A stretch of DNA of 21,945 bases from Dokdonella_A sp966248875. Lineage in GTDB: Bacteria > Pseudomonadota > Gammaproteobacteria > Xanthomonadales > Rhodanobacteraceae. Below are positions 7,221 to 14,623 of the stretch, one piece after another. The stretch is from the NCBI GenBank assembly GCA_966248875.1, contig CBINBI010000058.1:1-21945 (forward strand). The letters run 5' to 3'. Position numbers and translations under genes: made by a program. Under the pieces are notes generated by a model. The model searched no databases, had not been told where the DNA came from, and worked only from the letters and a program-made list of their open reading frames with translations. Within the stretch, counting starts at the first letter, position 1; every line of letters begins with the position of its first letter.

Positions 7221-8698
7221 GCGAGATCGCCCGTCCCCAGCGCCCGAGCTTCGGCTACGCGCGCCGGCACGGCGTCGCGTTGACCGGCTGGCGCGACGAG
7301 CACGCCGAGATCGTCTGCCGCGAGGGCGTGCGCGTCGAGATCCTGGCCGAGCTGCGCCGCCACCTCGGCGCGCCGCTGCGCTTCACGCCGATGCCGGACG
7401 CCGACTTCGAGCGTTTGCTGCGCGATCTCTACGAGCAGGGCGACGACGCGCGCGCGATGGTCTCGGACCTCGACGACCGACTCGACCTCAAGACGCTCGC
7501 CGACGAGCTGCCCGAGCCCGAGGACCTGCTCGAAAGCGAGGACGATGCGCCGATCATCCGGCTGATCAATGCGCTGCTGACCGAGGCGGTGAAGGAAGGC
7601 GCGTCGGACATCCACATCGAGCCCTATGAAAACCGCCTCGTCGTGCGCTTCCGCATCGACGGCGTGCTGCGCGAAGTGCTGAGCCCCCGCAAGGCGATCG
7701 CGAGCGCGGTCGTGTCGCGCATCAAGGTCATGGCGAGGCTCGACATTGCGGAGAAGCGCCTGCCGCAGGACGGACGCATCGGCCTTCGTGTCGCCGGCCG
7801 TCCGGTCGATGTGCGCGTCTCGACGATTCCGGCCGGCCGCGGCGAGCGTGTCGTGCTGCGCTTGCTCGACAAGCAGGCGGGCAAGCTCGACCTCGCCCAG
7901 CTCGGCATGGACGACGGGCTGCGCGCGCGTCTCGAGGATCTGATCGCGCGGCCGCATGGGATTCTGCTCGTCACCGGCCCGACCGGTTCCGGCAAGACGA
8001 CGACGCTGTACGGCGCGCTGCTCAAGCTCAACGACTCCTCGCGCAACATCATGACCGTCGAGGATCCGATCGAGTACTACATCGACGGCGTCGGGCAGAC
8101 GCAGGTGAACACGCGCGTCGACATGACCTTCGCGCGCGGCCTGCGCGCGATCCTGCGCCAGGATCCGGACGTGGTCATGGTCGGCGAGATCCGCGACCTG
8201 GAAACCGCGGAGATCGCGGTGCAGGCGTCGCTGACGGGCCATCTGGTGCTGTCGACCTTGCACACGAATTCCGCGGTCGGCGCCGTGACGCGCCTGCGCG
8301 ACATGGGCGTCGAGCCGTTTCTGCTCTCGTCGTCGCTGATCGGCGTGCTCGCGCAGCGCCTCGTGCGCGTGCTCGATCCGGCGACGCGCGAGGCGTACGC
8401 GGCGACGCCGACCGAACTCGCCGCCTTCGGCAAGCCAGCCGGCACGTCCGCGACGCTGTATCGTCCGCGCGCCGACCTCGCCGGCCGCCACGCCGGCTAC
8501 CGCGGCCGCACCGGCATCTACGAGCTGGTCGGCGTCGACGAGACGATGCGCAGGCTGATCCACGAAGGCGCGGCGGAAGCCGATCTCGAACGGCACGCAC
8601 GCGCGCATTCGCCATCGATCCTGGAAGACGGCTGGCGCAAATGCATCGCGGGCGTCACGTCGCCGGAAGAAGTGCTGCGCGTCACGCGTGAGGACTAG
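7217..8698 (+). CDS. gspE: Type II secretion system ATPase GspE, without the tetracysteine motif
   Basis: A 493-residue cytoplasmic ATPase that powers pseudopilus assembly. The start is GTG 7217, overlapping the gspD stop by 4 bases (GTGA). Seen: N1E domain (about 1-95), ASDIHIEPYE, Walker A GPTGSGKTT (254-262), the Asp-box region RNIMTVEDPIEY, Walker B-type QDPDVVMVGEIRD, and the His-box LVLSTLHTN. Family members usually carry a zinc-binding CxxC...CxxC motif before the C-terminal TGYRGRTGIYEL. Here the first pair is D387/T390 and the second is D420/G423, so none of the four cysteines remains, while AGYRGRTGIYELV is intact. All ATPase motifs look functional. Alternative assignments (PilB-like) are less likely because of the gspCDEF context. 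Confidence 0.95.
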   Translation: MSEIARPQRPSFGYARRHGVALTGWRDEHAEIVCREGVRVEILAELRRHLGAPLRFTPMPDADFERLLRDLYEQGDDARAMVSDLDDRLDLKTLADELPEPEDLLESEDDAPIIRLINALLTEAVKEGASDIHIEPYENRLVVRFRIDGVLREVLSPRKAIASAVVSRIKVMARLDIAEKRLPQDGRIGLRVAGRPVDVRVSTIPAGRGERVVLRLLDKQAGKLDLAQLGMDDGLRARLEDLIARPHGILLVTGPTGSGKTTTLYGALLKLNDSSRNIMTVEDPIEYYIDGVGQTQVNTRVDMTFARGLRAILRQDPDVVMVGEIRDLETAEIAVQASLTGHLVLSTLHTNSAVGAVTRLRDMGVEPFLLSSSLIGVLAQRLVRVLDPATREAYAATPTELAAFGKPAGTSATLYRPRADLAGRHAGYRGRTGIYELVGVDETMRRLIHEGAAEADLERHARAHSPSILEDGWRKCIAGVTSPEEVLRVTRED

Positions 8699-8786
8699 GG
8701 CTGCGGTGACAGAATGAAGGCGACGCCGCTCGCGATCGAGGCGTACCACATGACACATCGTCTGTGCGGGGCTGGCTGATCCGGAA

Positions 8787-9998
8787 ATGCCCGCATTCGC
8801 CTACCAAGCGCTGGACGCCGACGGCAGGACGCAACGCGGCGTCCTGCAGGGCGACACCGCGCGCGCGGTGCGCGGCTTGCTGCGCGAGCGCGGGTTGAGT
8901 CCCTTGTCGGTCGAGGAAGTGCGCGAGGGTGCGACGACGCGTCCCGGCGTGTTCGCACGGCGCGGGCTCCGGACGGCCGAGCTCGCGCTGCTGACGCGTC
9001 AGCTTGCAACACTGATCGGCGCAGGCCTGCCGATCGACGAGGCGCTCGGCGCGCTGTCCGAGCAGGCCGAGAACGAGCGCCAGCGCGCGCTGACGGTGGC
9101 GCTCCGCTCGCGCGTCATGGAAGGCGCGAGCCTCGCGCAGGCGATGGCCGAATTCCCGGACAGTTTCCCCGACGTGTTCCGCGCGACCGTCGGCGCCGGC
9201 GAGCAGTCGGGACGGCTCGACAGCGTGCTCGAGAAGCTCGCCGATTACGCCGAGGCGCGCGATGCGCTGAAGCAGAAGATTCTCGCGGCGCTGGCGTATC
9301 CCGTGCTGCTGACGATCGTGGCCTGCGCCGTCGTCGCCGGGCTCCTGACCTGGGTGGTGCCGCAGATCGTCGGCGTGTTCGAGAACCTGCATCAGACGCT
9401 GCCGCTGGCGACACGCGCACTGATGGCGGCGTCGGGTTTCCTGCGCGCGTGGGGCTGGTTGCTCGCGATCGCGCTGGTCGTCGCGTTGATCGCCGCGCGG
9501 ATCGCGCTGCGCAGCGAGACCGTGCGCTTTCGCTGGCATGCGCTTCTGCTGCGCGTGCCGCTCGCCGGGCGGCTCGTGCGCGCGGCGAACACGGCACGTG
9601 CGACACGCACGCTCGCGCTGCTTTCGGAAAGTGCCGTGCCGCTGCTCGATGCGCTCGGCATCGCGGCGCGAGTGGTGCCGAACCGGCCGATGCGCGAAGC
9701 GATGCGCCGCGCCGCCGTGAAAGTTCGCGAGGGCAGCGCGTTCTCGCGCGCCCTGGGCGAAAGCGGCCTGTTCCCGCCGGTTGCGCTGCGGTTGATCGCG
9801 AGCGGCGAGCGCTCCGGCGAGCTGCCGCGCATGCTGGGCGAAGCCGCGACGCAGCAGCAGCGCGAGCTCGATCGCTGGCTCGGCGCGCTGACCTCCGTGC
9901 TCGGACCCGCCGTCATACTCCTCGTCGGCGCGATGGTGCTGTTCATCGTGCTGGCGATCCTGCTGCCGATCTTCAGCTTGAATCAGATGGTGAAGTGA
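8787..9998 (+). CDS. gspF: Type II secretion system inner-membrane platform protein GspF
   Basis: A 403-residue polytopic membrane protein that links the GspE ATPase to the pseudopilus. The beginning, MPAFAYQALDADGRTQRGVLQGDTARAVR, is characteristic and fixes the start. Two T2SSF repeats are visible (about 68-190 and 272-395), with three membrane segments at about 171-193, 222-242 and 376-396. GEQSGRLD (138-145) and GERSGELP (340-347) are the equivalent signatures in the two halves. Length equals that of typical GspF. It lies 88 bp after gspE and is the last gsp gene here: the usual following genes (gspG onward) are replaced by ftsE. Confidence 0.96.
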   Translation: MPAFAYQALDADGRTQRGVLQGDTARAVRGLLRERGLSPLSVEEVREGATTRPGVFARRGLRTAELALLTRQLATLIGAGLPIDEALGALSEQAENERQRALTVALRSRVMEGASLAQAMAEFPDSFPDVFRATVGAGEQSGRLDSVLEKLADYAEARDALKQKILAALAYPVLLTIVACAVVAGLLTWVVPQIVGVFENLHQTLPLATRALMAASGFLRAWGWLLAIALVVALIAARIALRSETVRFRWHALLLRVPLAGRLVRAANTARATRTLALLSESAVPLLDALGIAARVVPNRPMREAMRRAAVKVREGSAFSRALGESGLFPPVALRLIASGERSGELPRMLGEAATQQQRELDRWLGALTSVLGPAVILLVGAMVLFIVLAILLPIFSLNQMVK

Positions 9999-10007
9999 GC
10001 AAGAGCG

Positions 10008-10158
10008 GGGATTCGGGATTGGGGATTCGGAATTTGGGCAGAGCGGCGTTGTCGCAGCTTGCGCCGACTCTGACTCATCGATGCACCGGCAGGCACGGTT
10101 CGCGCATCGCGGCGCCACGTTTCTGTAAGCTTCGCCCCAATCCCCAATCCCGAATCCC
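10008..10158. repeat. Inverted G-rich repeat between gspF and ftsE
   Basis: A 20-base arm at 10008-10027, made of three GGGATT-like units (GGGATTC, GGGATT, GGGGATT), is repeated exactly in inverted orientation at 10139-10158. One mismatch and two more pairs follow on the inner side. The 111-base interior shows no gene. The element fills nearly all of the 169 bp between the gspF stop and the ftsE start. It could fold as a long hairpin or cruciform, and the arms are also rich in G-runs. Similar GGGATT-type intergenic repeats are familiar to me from xanthomonad genomes, but I cannot search for them here. Confidence 0.85.
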
Positions 10159-10167
10159 GACCCCACC

Positions 10168-10842
10168 ATGATCACCTTCGACAACGTCAGCAAGCGCTAT
10201 GGCCCGGGCCATGATGCGCTGTCGGAGCTGAGCTTCGAGATCGGCGCCGGAGAGATGGCGTTCGTGACGGGGCATTCGGGCGCAGGCAAGAGCACGCTCT
10301 TGAAGCTGATCGGCCTCGTCGAGCGGCCGACGCGCGGGCATATCGTCGTCAATCACACGGAGCTTTCGCGCGTGCGCCGGCGCGGCATTCCGCAGCTCCG
10401 GCGCAGCATCGGCATGGTGTTCCAGGATCACCGCCTGCTCACCGACCGCACCGTGTTCGACAATGTAGCCCTGCCGCTGATCGTCGCCGGCACTTCGCGC
10501 GAGGACATCGGCAAGCGCGTGCGCGCGGCGCTGGACAAGGTCGGTCTGCTCGACAGGGAGAAGTCCTCGCCGCTCTCGCTGTCGGCGGGCGAGCAGCAGC
10601 GCGTCGGCATTGCGCGCGCCATCGTCGGCAAGCCGCCGGTCATCATCGCGGACGAGCCGACCGGCAACCTCGATCCGCAGCTTTCGGCCGAGATCATGCA
10701 ACTGTTCGCCGAGTTCGGCGCGGTGGGCACGACGGTGCTCGTCGCAAGCCACGACCTGCATCTGATCAAGCGCATCGGCAAGCGCGTGCTCGTGCTCGAT
10801 CACGGCCGGCTGATCGACGATTTCCGGCCGCCGCTGCAATGA
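10168..10842 (+). CDS. ftsE: Cell division ATP-binding protein FtsE
   Basis: A 224-residue ABC-type ATPase that works with FtsX at the division septum to activate peptidoglycan hydrolases via periplasmic partners. Seen: MITFDNVSKRYGPG start, Walker A GHSGAGKST (35-43), Q-loop VFQDHRLL (84-91), signature LSAGEQQR (138-145), Walker B VIIADEPTGNLD (158-169) and H-loop histidine H195. LLKLIGLVERPTRGHI is typical of FtsE. Its stop overlaps the ftsX start by 4 bases (ATGA). In E. coli ftsE follows ftsY; no ftsY precedes it here, but the distal link to rpoH is kept. Confidence 0.97.
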   Translation: MITFDNVSKRYGPGHDALSELSFEIGAGEMAFVTGHSGAGKSTLLKLIGLVERPTRGHIVVNHTELSRVRRRGIPQLRRSIGMVFQDHRLLTDRTVFDNVALPLIVAGTSREDIGKRVRAALDKVGLLDREKSSPLSLSAGEQQRVGIARAIVGKPPVIIADEPTGNLDPQLSAEIMQLFAEFGAVGTTVLVASHDLHLIKRIGKRVLVLDHGRLIDDFRPPLQ

Positions 10843-11861
10843 AGCCGCGACGCCAGGCCGAGCGCACTCCGCGACGACCGCCCGCGCCGGCGCCGACCGC
10901 GGTCGGCGCGCCTGCGGAGCCGCGGCGGCCGCGCCTCTCGCTGCGCGTGCGGCTCGGCGCCTGGCGCGATCATCATCTGTACGGCTTTTTCTCGAGTCTC
11001 GGCCGGCTCGCCGCGCGGCCGTGGACGACAGCGCTGATCGTGCTGATGCTCGGCTTCGCGCTGGCCCTGCCGCTTCTCTTCTACATCGCGTTCGACAATG
11101 CGCGTGCACTGTCAGGCGGCCTGCGCGAGGCGCGTGAGGTGACGGTGTTCCTCAAGCCCGCGATCGCGACGCCGGCGGCGGGCGAATTCGCTGCCGAAGT
11201 GCGCAGGCGCGACGATGTCGCCGCGGTATCGCTCAAGACGCCCGAACAGGGTCTCGCCGAGTTCCGTCAGCTTTCGGGTTTCGGCGAGGCATTGAACGTC
11301 CTCGACGAGAATCCGCTGCCGAATGTGCTCGTCGTCACGCCGCGCGCCGCATCCGGGGATACCGATCCGCCGCTCGTCGCCGAGCTGCGCAACGATGCGC
11401 GTGTCGACCTCGTGCAGTACGACGCAACGTGGCGGCGGCGGCTTTCCGACCTGCTCGGCTTCGGCGAGCGCGCCGTCGTCGTCACCGCGGCGCTGCTCGC
11501 GCTGGCGACGCTGCTCGTCATCGGCAACACGGTGCGCGCCGATGTCCAGGCACGCGCCGAGGAAATCGCGGTCATGCAGCTGATCGGTGCCGGCGGCGGC
11601 TTCGTACGCCGGCCGTTCCTCTACACCGGCCTCTGGTACGGCCTTCTCGGCGGCGTGCTTGCAGTGCTCGTCGCGATCGGTGCGGAATGGGCGATCGCCG
11701 GCCCGCTCGACCGCCTGCTGGCGAGCTATGATCACGCTCTCGCTCTGCGCGGGCTCGGCGTCGTTTCAGCGCTCACCGTGATCGGGGCGAGCTCCTTGCT
11801 CGGCTGGGCCGGCGCGTTCGTCGCGACGGCACGGCACATGGCCGCGGGACATCCGGAGTAA
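10839..11861 (+). CDS. ftsX: Cell division permease-like protein FtsX
   Basis: A 340-residue partner of FtsE. The N-terminal cytoplasmic region is long and Pro/Arg-rich (1-60). Four membrane segments follow, at about 63-84, 211-229, 262-286 and 306-328. The large periplasmic loop between the first two (EVTVFLKP ... LVQYDATWRRRL) is the part that contacts hydrolase activators in E. coli. AEEIAVMQLIGAGGGFVRRPFLYTG (240-264) is the conserved FtsX cytoplasmic motif. Start ATG 10839 overlaps the ftsE stop, and the stop TAA shares one base with the next gene's ATG, implying translational coupling. Confidence 0.97.
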   Translation: MKPRRQAERTPRRPPAPAPTAVGAPAEPRRPRLSLRVRLGAWRDHHLYGFFSSLGRLAARPWTTALIVLMLGFALALPLLFYIAFDNARALSGGLREAREVTVFLKPAIATPAAGEFAAEVRRRDDVAAVSLKTPEQGLAEFRQLSGFGEALNVLDENPLPNVLVVTPRAASGDTDPPLVAELRNDARVDLVQYDATWRRRLSDLLGFGERAVVVTAALLALATLLVIGNTVRADVQARAEEIAVMQLIGAGGGFVRRPFLYTGLWYGLLGGVLAVLVAIGAEWAIAGPLDRLLASYDHALALRGLGVVSALTVIGASSLLGWAGAFVATARHMAAGHPE

Positions 11862-12718
11862 TGCCGTCCGAAATCGCTTCCCTGCCGCAGCACCTCTCCA
11901 GCGACAAGCCGCGCGTGCTCGTGGTCGACGGCTCGAAGCTCGTGCGGCGGCTGATCGAAGGTGTGCTGAAGGCCGAGCTGCCGGACTCCGTCGTCATTTC
12001 CTGCGACAGCGGCGAGGCGGCGCAGCGCGAGCTCGAGAACGGCGTCGTCGATCTCGTCACCACGGCGCTCAGCCTTCCGGACATGGACGGCATCGAGCTC
12101 GCGCACCACGTGCGCGAATATTCACCGCAGGCGTATATCCCGATCATCGTCGTCTCGGGCGACGTGCAGGAGCGGCTCGTCGCACGCTCGCTCTCGCACG
12201 AGGTCACGGACTATTTCGACAAGTCGCTCGGCTTCGAGGCGCTCGCCGAATTCATCCGCGGCTATGTGCACCCGGCCGAGGCCGCGAACGGCGAAGTGCT
12301 GTACGTCGAGGACAGCCGCGTCGTCGCGCTCGCAACGACGCGCATGATGGAGAAGTTCGGCCTCACGGTGACGCAGGTAGCCAGCGTCGAGGCTGCGATC
12401 GAGCTTCTCGAAACCGCGAAGAACGAAGGCCGCGCGCCGGGGCCGGATCTCGTCCTGACCGACGTCAACCTCAAGGGCGAGCTGTCCGGCGGCGACCTGC
12501 TCGAGCTGATCCGCGGCGGCTTCGGCTACGGCAAGGGCGAGCTGCCGGTGCTGGTGATGACCGGCGACGACAATCCGAAGAACCAGACAGCGTTGCTCCG
12601 CGCCGGCGCGAACGATCTCGTGCACAAGCCTATCGAGGAGCGCCTACTCATCACCAAGCTCGTGTTCCAGCTGCGCGTCGCGCGCAAGCTGCGGGAACGG
12701 GAGCACGCGCGCGCATGA
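11861..12718 (+). CDS. Tandem receiver-domain response regulator (first receiver degenerate)
   Basis: 285 residues with two receiver (REC) domains and no output domain. REC1 (about 17-135) has VLVVDGS with a single acidic residue D23, and Ala69 at the expected phospho-aspartate position (DLVTTALSLPDMDG), though S99 and K121 are kept. REC2 (about 145-275) has E150/D151, phospho-acceptor D201 in LVLTDVNLKGELSGGD, T234 and K256, and should be phosphorylatable. A 6-residue extra stretch (KGELSG) follows D201. It is translationally coupled to ftsX (TAATG) and to ung (ATGA). No histidine kinase is nearby. The output may be protein-protein contact (inference); the partner is unknown. Confidence 0.88.
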   Translation: MPSEIASLPQHLSSDKPRVLVVDGSKLVRRLIEGVLKAELPDSVVISCDSGEAAQRELENGVVDLVTTALSLPDMDGIELAHHVREYSPQAYIPIIVVSGDVQERLVARSLSHEVTDYFDKSLGFEALAEFIRGYVHPAEAANGEVLYVEDSRVVALATTRMMEKFGLTVTQVASVEAAIELLETAKNEGRAPGPDLVLTDVNLKGELSGGDLLELIRGGFGYGKGELPVLVMTGDDNPKNQTALLRAGANDLVHKPIEERLLITKLVFQLRVARKLREREHARA

Positions 12719-13452
12719 GCGATGCGCCGGTGACGGATGCGCCGGTGAGCGAGAGCCGGCTGAAGCTCGAGCCGTCGTGGAAGGCGAAGGTCGGTCACTG
12801 GTTCGAGCGGCCCGAGATGAAGGCGCTGGCCGAGTTCCTGCGCGCGGAGAAGCGCAGCGGCAAGGTGATCTATCCGGCCGGCTCGCAGATCTTCGCGGCG
12901 CTGGACGCGACGCCGTTCGACCGGGTCAAGGTGGTGATCCTGGGCCAGGACCCCTATCACGGGCCGAATCAGGCGCACGGTCTCTGCTTCTCGGTGAAGC
13001 CGGGCGTGCCGGCGCCGCCTTCTCTTGAAAACATCTTCACCGAGATCCAGCGCGATCTCGGCATTCCGAGGCCGGACCACGGTTGCCTCGACTCGTGGGC
13101 GCGGCAGGGCGTGCTGCTCCTCAACGCGGTGCTGACGGTGGAGCGCGGTCTCGCCGGCTCGCACCAGGGCAAGGGCTGGGAGGGCTTCACCGATGCCTGC
13201 ATCGACGCGCTCAACCGCGATCGGGAGCATCTCGTCTTCATGCTCTGGGGCAGCTACGCACAGGCCAAGGGCCGGCTCATCGATCGCCAGCGCCATCTCG
13301 TCCTGAAGGCCCCGCATCCCTCGCCCCTGTCGGCGCACCGCGGTTTCATCGGCTGCGGCCACTTTTCGCGGGCCAACGAGTACCTGCGTGACCATGGCCA
13401 GACGCCCGTCGAGTGGCGCTTGCCGCCCCGCAGCGAGATCGATCCCGGCTAA
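12715..13452 (+). CDS. ung: Uracil-DNA glycosylase, family 1
   Basis: A 245-residue cytoplasmic base-excision repair enzyme that removes uracil from DNA. Motif A GQDPYHG (77-83) carries the catalytic Asp79. The phenylalanine-containing GLCFSV (89-94), LLLNAVLTV (135-143) and motif B HPSPLSAHRGF (201-211) follow with the catalytic His201. The N-terminus contains a small tandem repeat, DAPVTDAPV. The C-terminus is slightly longer than in E. coli (229 in total there). ATG 12715 overlaps the preceding stop by 4 bases. It sits between the response regulator and rpoH, an unusual partner for ftsEX. Confidence 0.97.
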   Translation: MSDAPVTDAPVSESRLKLEPSWKAKVGHWFERPEMKALAEFLRAEKRSGKVIYPAGSQIFAALDATPFDRVKVVILGQDPYHGPNQAHGLCFSVKPGVPAPPSLENIFTEIQRDLGIPRPDHGCLDSWARQGVLLLNAVLTVERGLAGSHQGKGWEGFTDACIDALNRDREHLVFMLWGSYAQAKGRLIDRQRHLVLKAPHPSPLSAHRGFIGCGHFSRANEYLRDHGQTPVEWRLPPRSEIDPG

Positions 13453-13595
13453 GCAGGCCGTTTAGCTTTCGCACAGGCGGATTTCCGGCCGTCGTTGCAA
13501 CCTGTTGATTCTAAAGGACTGTGTCGTCCAGGGAAACGCTCTGTCCCTGAACCGTCCCGCCCTTGAAACTTTCCTTCCCGGGATTTCCGGAGTAC

Positions 13596-13601
13596 TATAC
13601 T
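13596..13601 (+). promoter_or_regulatory. Possible vegetative -10 box upstream of rpoH
   Basis: TATACT differs from TATAAT at one position. It lies 117 bases before the rpoH ATG, upstream of the CIRCE-like operator. The bases 17 before it (CCTTCC) are a poor -35, so the box may need an activator or may be chance. If used, the operator would lie in the transcribed leader. Confidence 0.3.
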
Positions 13602-13640
13602 CGCCAGTTCAATTATGTTCCGGCCAAGGGATTGGCGGAG

Positions 13641-13668
13641 GGAACTCCCGGAGCGTTTAGCACTCTCA
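13641..13668 (+). promoter_or_regulatory. Candidate sigma-E (RpoE) promoter of rpoH
   Basis: GGAACTC (13641-13647), a 16-base spacer and TCTCA (13664-13668) match the E. coli sigma-E pattern GGAACTT-N15/16-TCTGA with one mismatch per box. E. coli rpoH also has a sigma-E-dependent promoter (P3). The predicted transcription start is near 13675, about 38 bases before the ATG. The -10 box lies inside the CIRCE-like operator. Confidence 0.55.
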
Positions 13669-13683
13669 CAGGACGAGTGCTAG
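13657..13683 (+). promoter_or_regulatory. CIRCE-like HrcA operator upstream of rpoH
   Basis: TTAGCACTC (13657-13665), a 9-base spacer and GAGTGCTAG (13675-13683) match the CIRCE consensus TTAGCACTC-N9-GAGTGCTAA at 17 of 18 arm positions, with the exact spacing. CIRCE is the operator of the heat-shock repressor HrcA, usually found before groESL or dnaK operons. Here it covers the -10 of the sigma-E-like promoter, a position suited to repression. An additional half-site, GAGTGCT, follows at 13683-13689. Confidence 0.88.
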
Positions 13684-13712
13684 AGTGCTCCCGCAGTCAG
13701 GAGATTCACCGA

Positions 13713-14573
13713 ATGACGAATGCCTTGATCGCCAGCAACCTGCCGATTCCGAGCGCGATCGGAAGCCTGGAAGCCTATGTGAGTGCGGTTCATCGCATTC
13801 CAATGCTGACCCAGGAGGAAGAGCAGGATCTGGCTCACCGTTTCGTTAGGGACAACGATCTCGACGCGGCCAAGCAGCTCGTGCTCTCGCACCTGCGCTT
13901 CGTCGTGCACGTCGCGCGCGGCTATTCGGGCTACGGCCTGCAGATCGGCGACCTGATCCAGGAAGGCAACATCGGCCTCATGAAGGCCGTCAAGCGCTTC
14001 GACCCGACCCAGGGCGTGCGCCTCGTGTCCTTCGCGGTGCACTGGATCCGTGCCGAGATGCACGAGTTCATCCTGCGCAACTGGCGCATCGTCAAGGTCG
14101 CCACGACCAAGGCGCAGAGGAAGCTCTTCTTCAATCTGCGCAAGTCGAAGAAGCGCCTCGGCTGGATGAACCAGGAAGAGGTCAACACGGTCGCCCGCGA
14201 GCTCGGCGTTCCCGCCTCCACGGTGCTCGAAATGGAAGCGCGCCTCAACGGCCGTGACGTCGCCTTCGACGCGCCGGTCGACGCCGACGACGACGAGAAG
14301 CCGGCACCTGCCGCGTTCCTGATCGACCACTCGGCCGATCCTTACGCGACGGCGGAAGCGGAGTCCGAGGAGGAGTCGAGCCTCGACACGCTGCACCGCG
14401 GCCTCGTCAAGCTCGACGACCGCTCGCGCGACATCATCCAGCGCCGCTGGCTGAAGGACGGCGAGAAGGCGACGTTGCAGGAGCTGGCCGACGAATACGG
14501 CGTGTCCGCCGAGCGCATCCGCCAGATCGAGGCGAACGCGATGAAGAAGATGCGGGCGCTGTTCGTGGCCTGA
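13713..14573 (+). CDS. rpoH: Heat-shock RNA polymerase sigma factor RpoH (sigma-32)
   Basis: A 286-residue alternative sigma factor directing core polymerase to chaperone and protease promoters. Region 2 runs from about 58 to 130 (LRFVVHVARGYSGYGLQIGDLIQEGNIGLMKAVKRFDP, then the -10-recognition helix SFAVHWIRAEMHEFI). The RpoH box QRKLFFNLRK (135-144), specific for this sigma class, is followed by KKRLGW. Region 4 (about 226-283) ends in the helix-turn-helix TLQELADEYGVSAERIRQIEANAMKKMR. ATG 13713 has AGGAG nine bases upstream and begins the usual MTNALI-type N-terminus. The frame upstream to 13563 is also open but overlaps promoter elements and is not RpoH-like. It follows ftsEX as in E. coli, with two genes inserted between. 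Confidence 0.97.
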   Translation: MTNALIASNLPIPSAIGSLEAYVSAVHRIPMLTQEEEQDLAHRFVRDNDLDAAKQLVLSHLRFVVHVARGYSGYGLQIGDLIQEGNIGLMKAVKRFDPTQGVRLVSFAVHWIRAEMHEFILRNWRIVKVATTKAQRKLFFNLRKSKKRLGWMNQEEVNTVARELGVPASTVLEMEARLNGRDVAFDAPVDADDDEKPAPAAFLIDHSADPYATAEAESEEESSLDTLHRGLVKLDDRSRDIIQRRWLKDGEKATLQELADEYGVSAERIRQIEANAMKKMRALFVA

Positions 14574-14593
14574 GTGTCGGATCGAATGTCTTG

Positions 14594-14623
14594 AAAACGG
14601 CCCCTCGGGGGCCGTTTTTTTTT
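14594..14623 (+). terminator. Strong intrinsic terminator of rpoH
   Basis: An 11-bp perfect stem, AAAACGGCCCC (14594-14604) and GGGGCCGTTTT (14608-14618), with a TCG loop runs directly into a run of nine T (14615-14623). It begins 20 bases after the rpoH stop codon. Confidence 0.95.

Noticed and set aside
8714..8779. 21-codon ORF between gspE and gspF
   Set aside because: No ribosome site and no recognisable sequence; probably chance in the 88-bp gap.
13529..13549. Terminator after ung (CAGGGA ... TCCCTG)
   Set aside because: Only a 6-bp stem with a 9-base loop and no T-run; too weak to call.
13562..13586. Sigma-32 promoter (CTTGAAA at 13562) before rpoH
   Set aside because: The -35 is perfect, but the only -10 candidate is poor (5 of 8) and the 10-base spacer is too short.
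13563..13712. RpoH starting 50 codons earlier
   Set aside because: This stretch contains the CIRCE and promoter elements, and ATG 13713 has a good ribosome site and the normal RpoH beginning.
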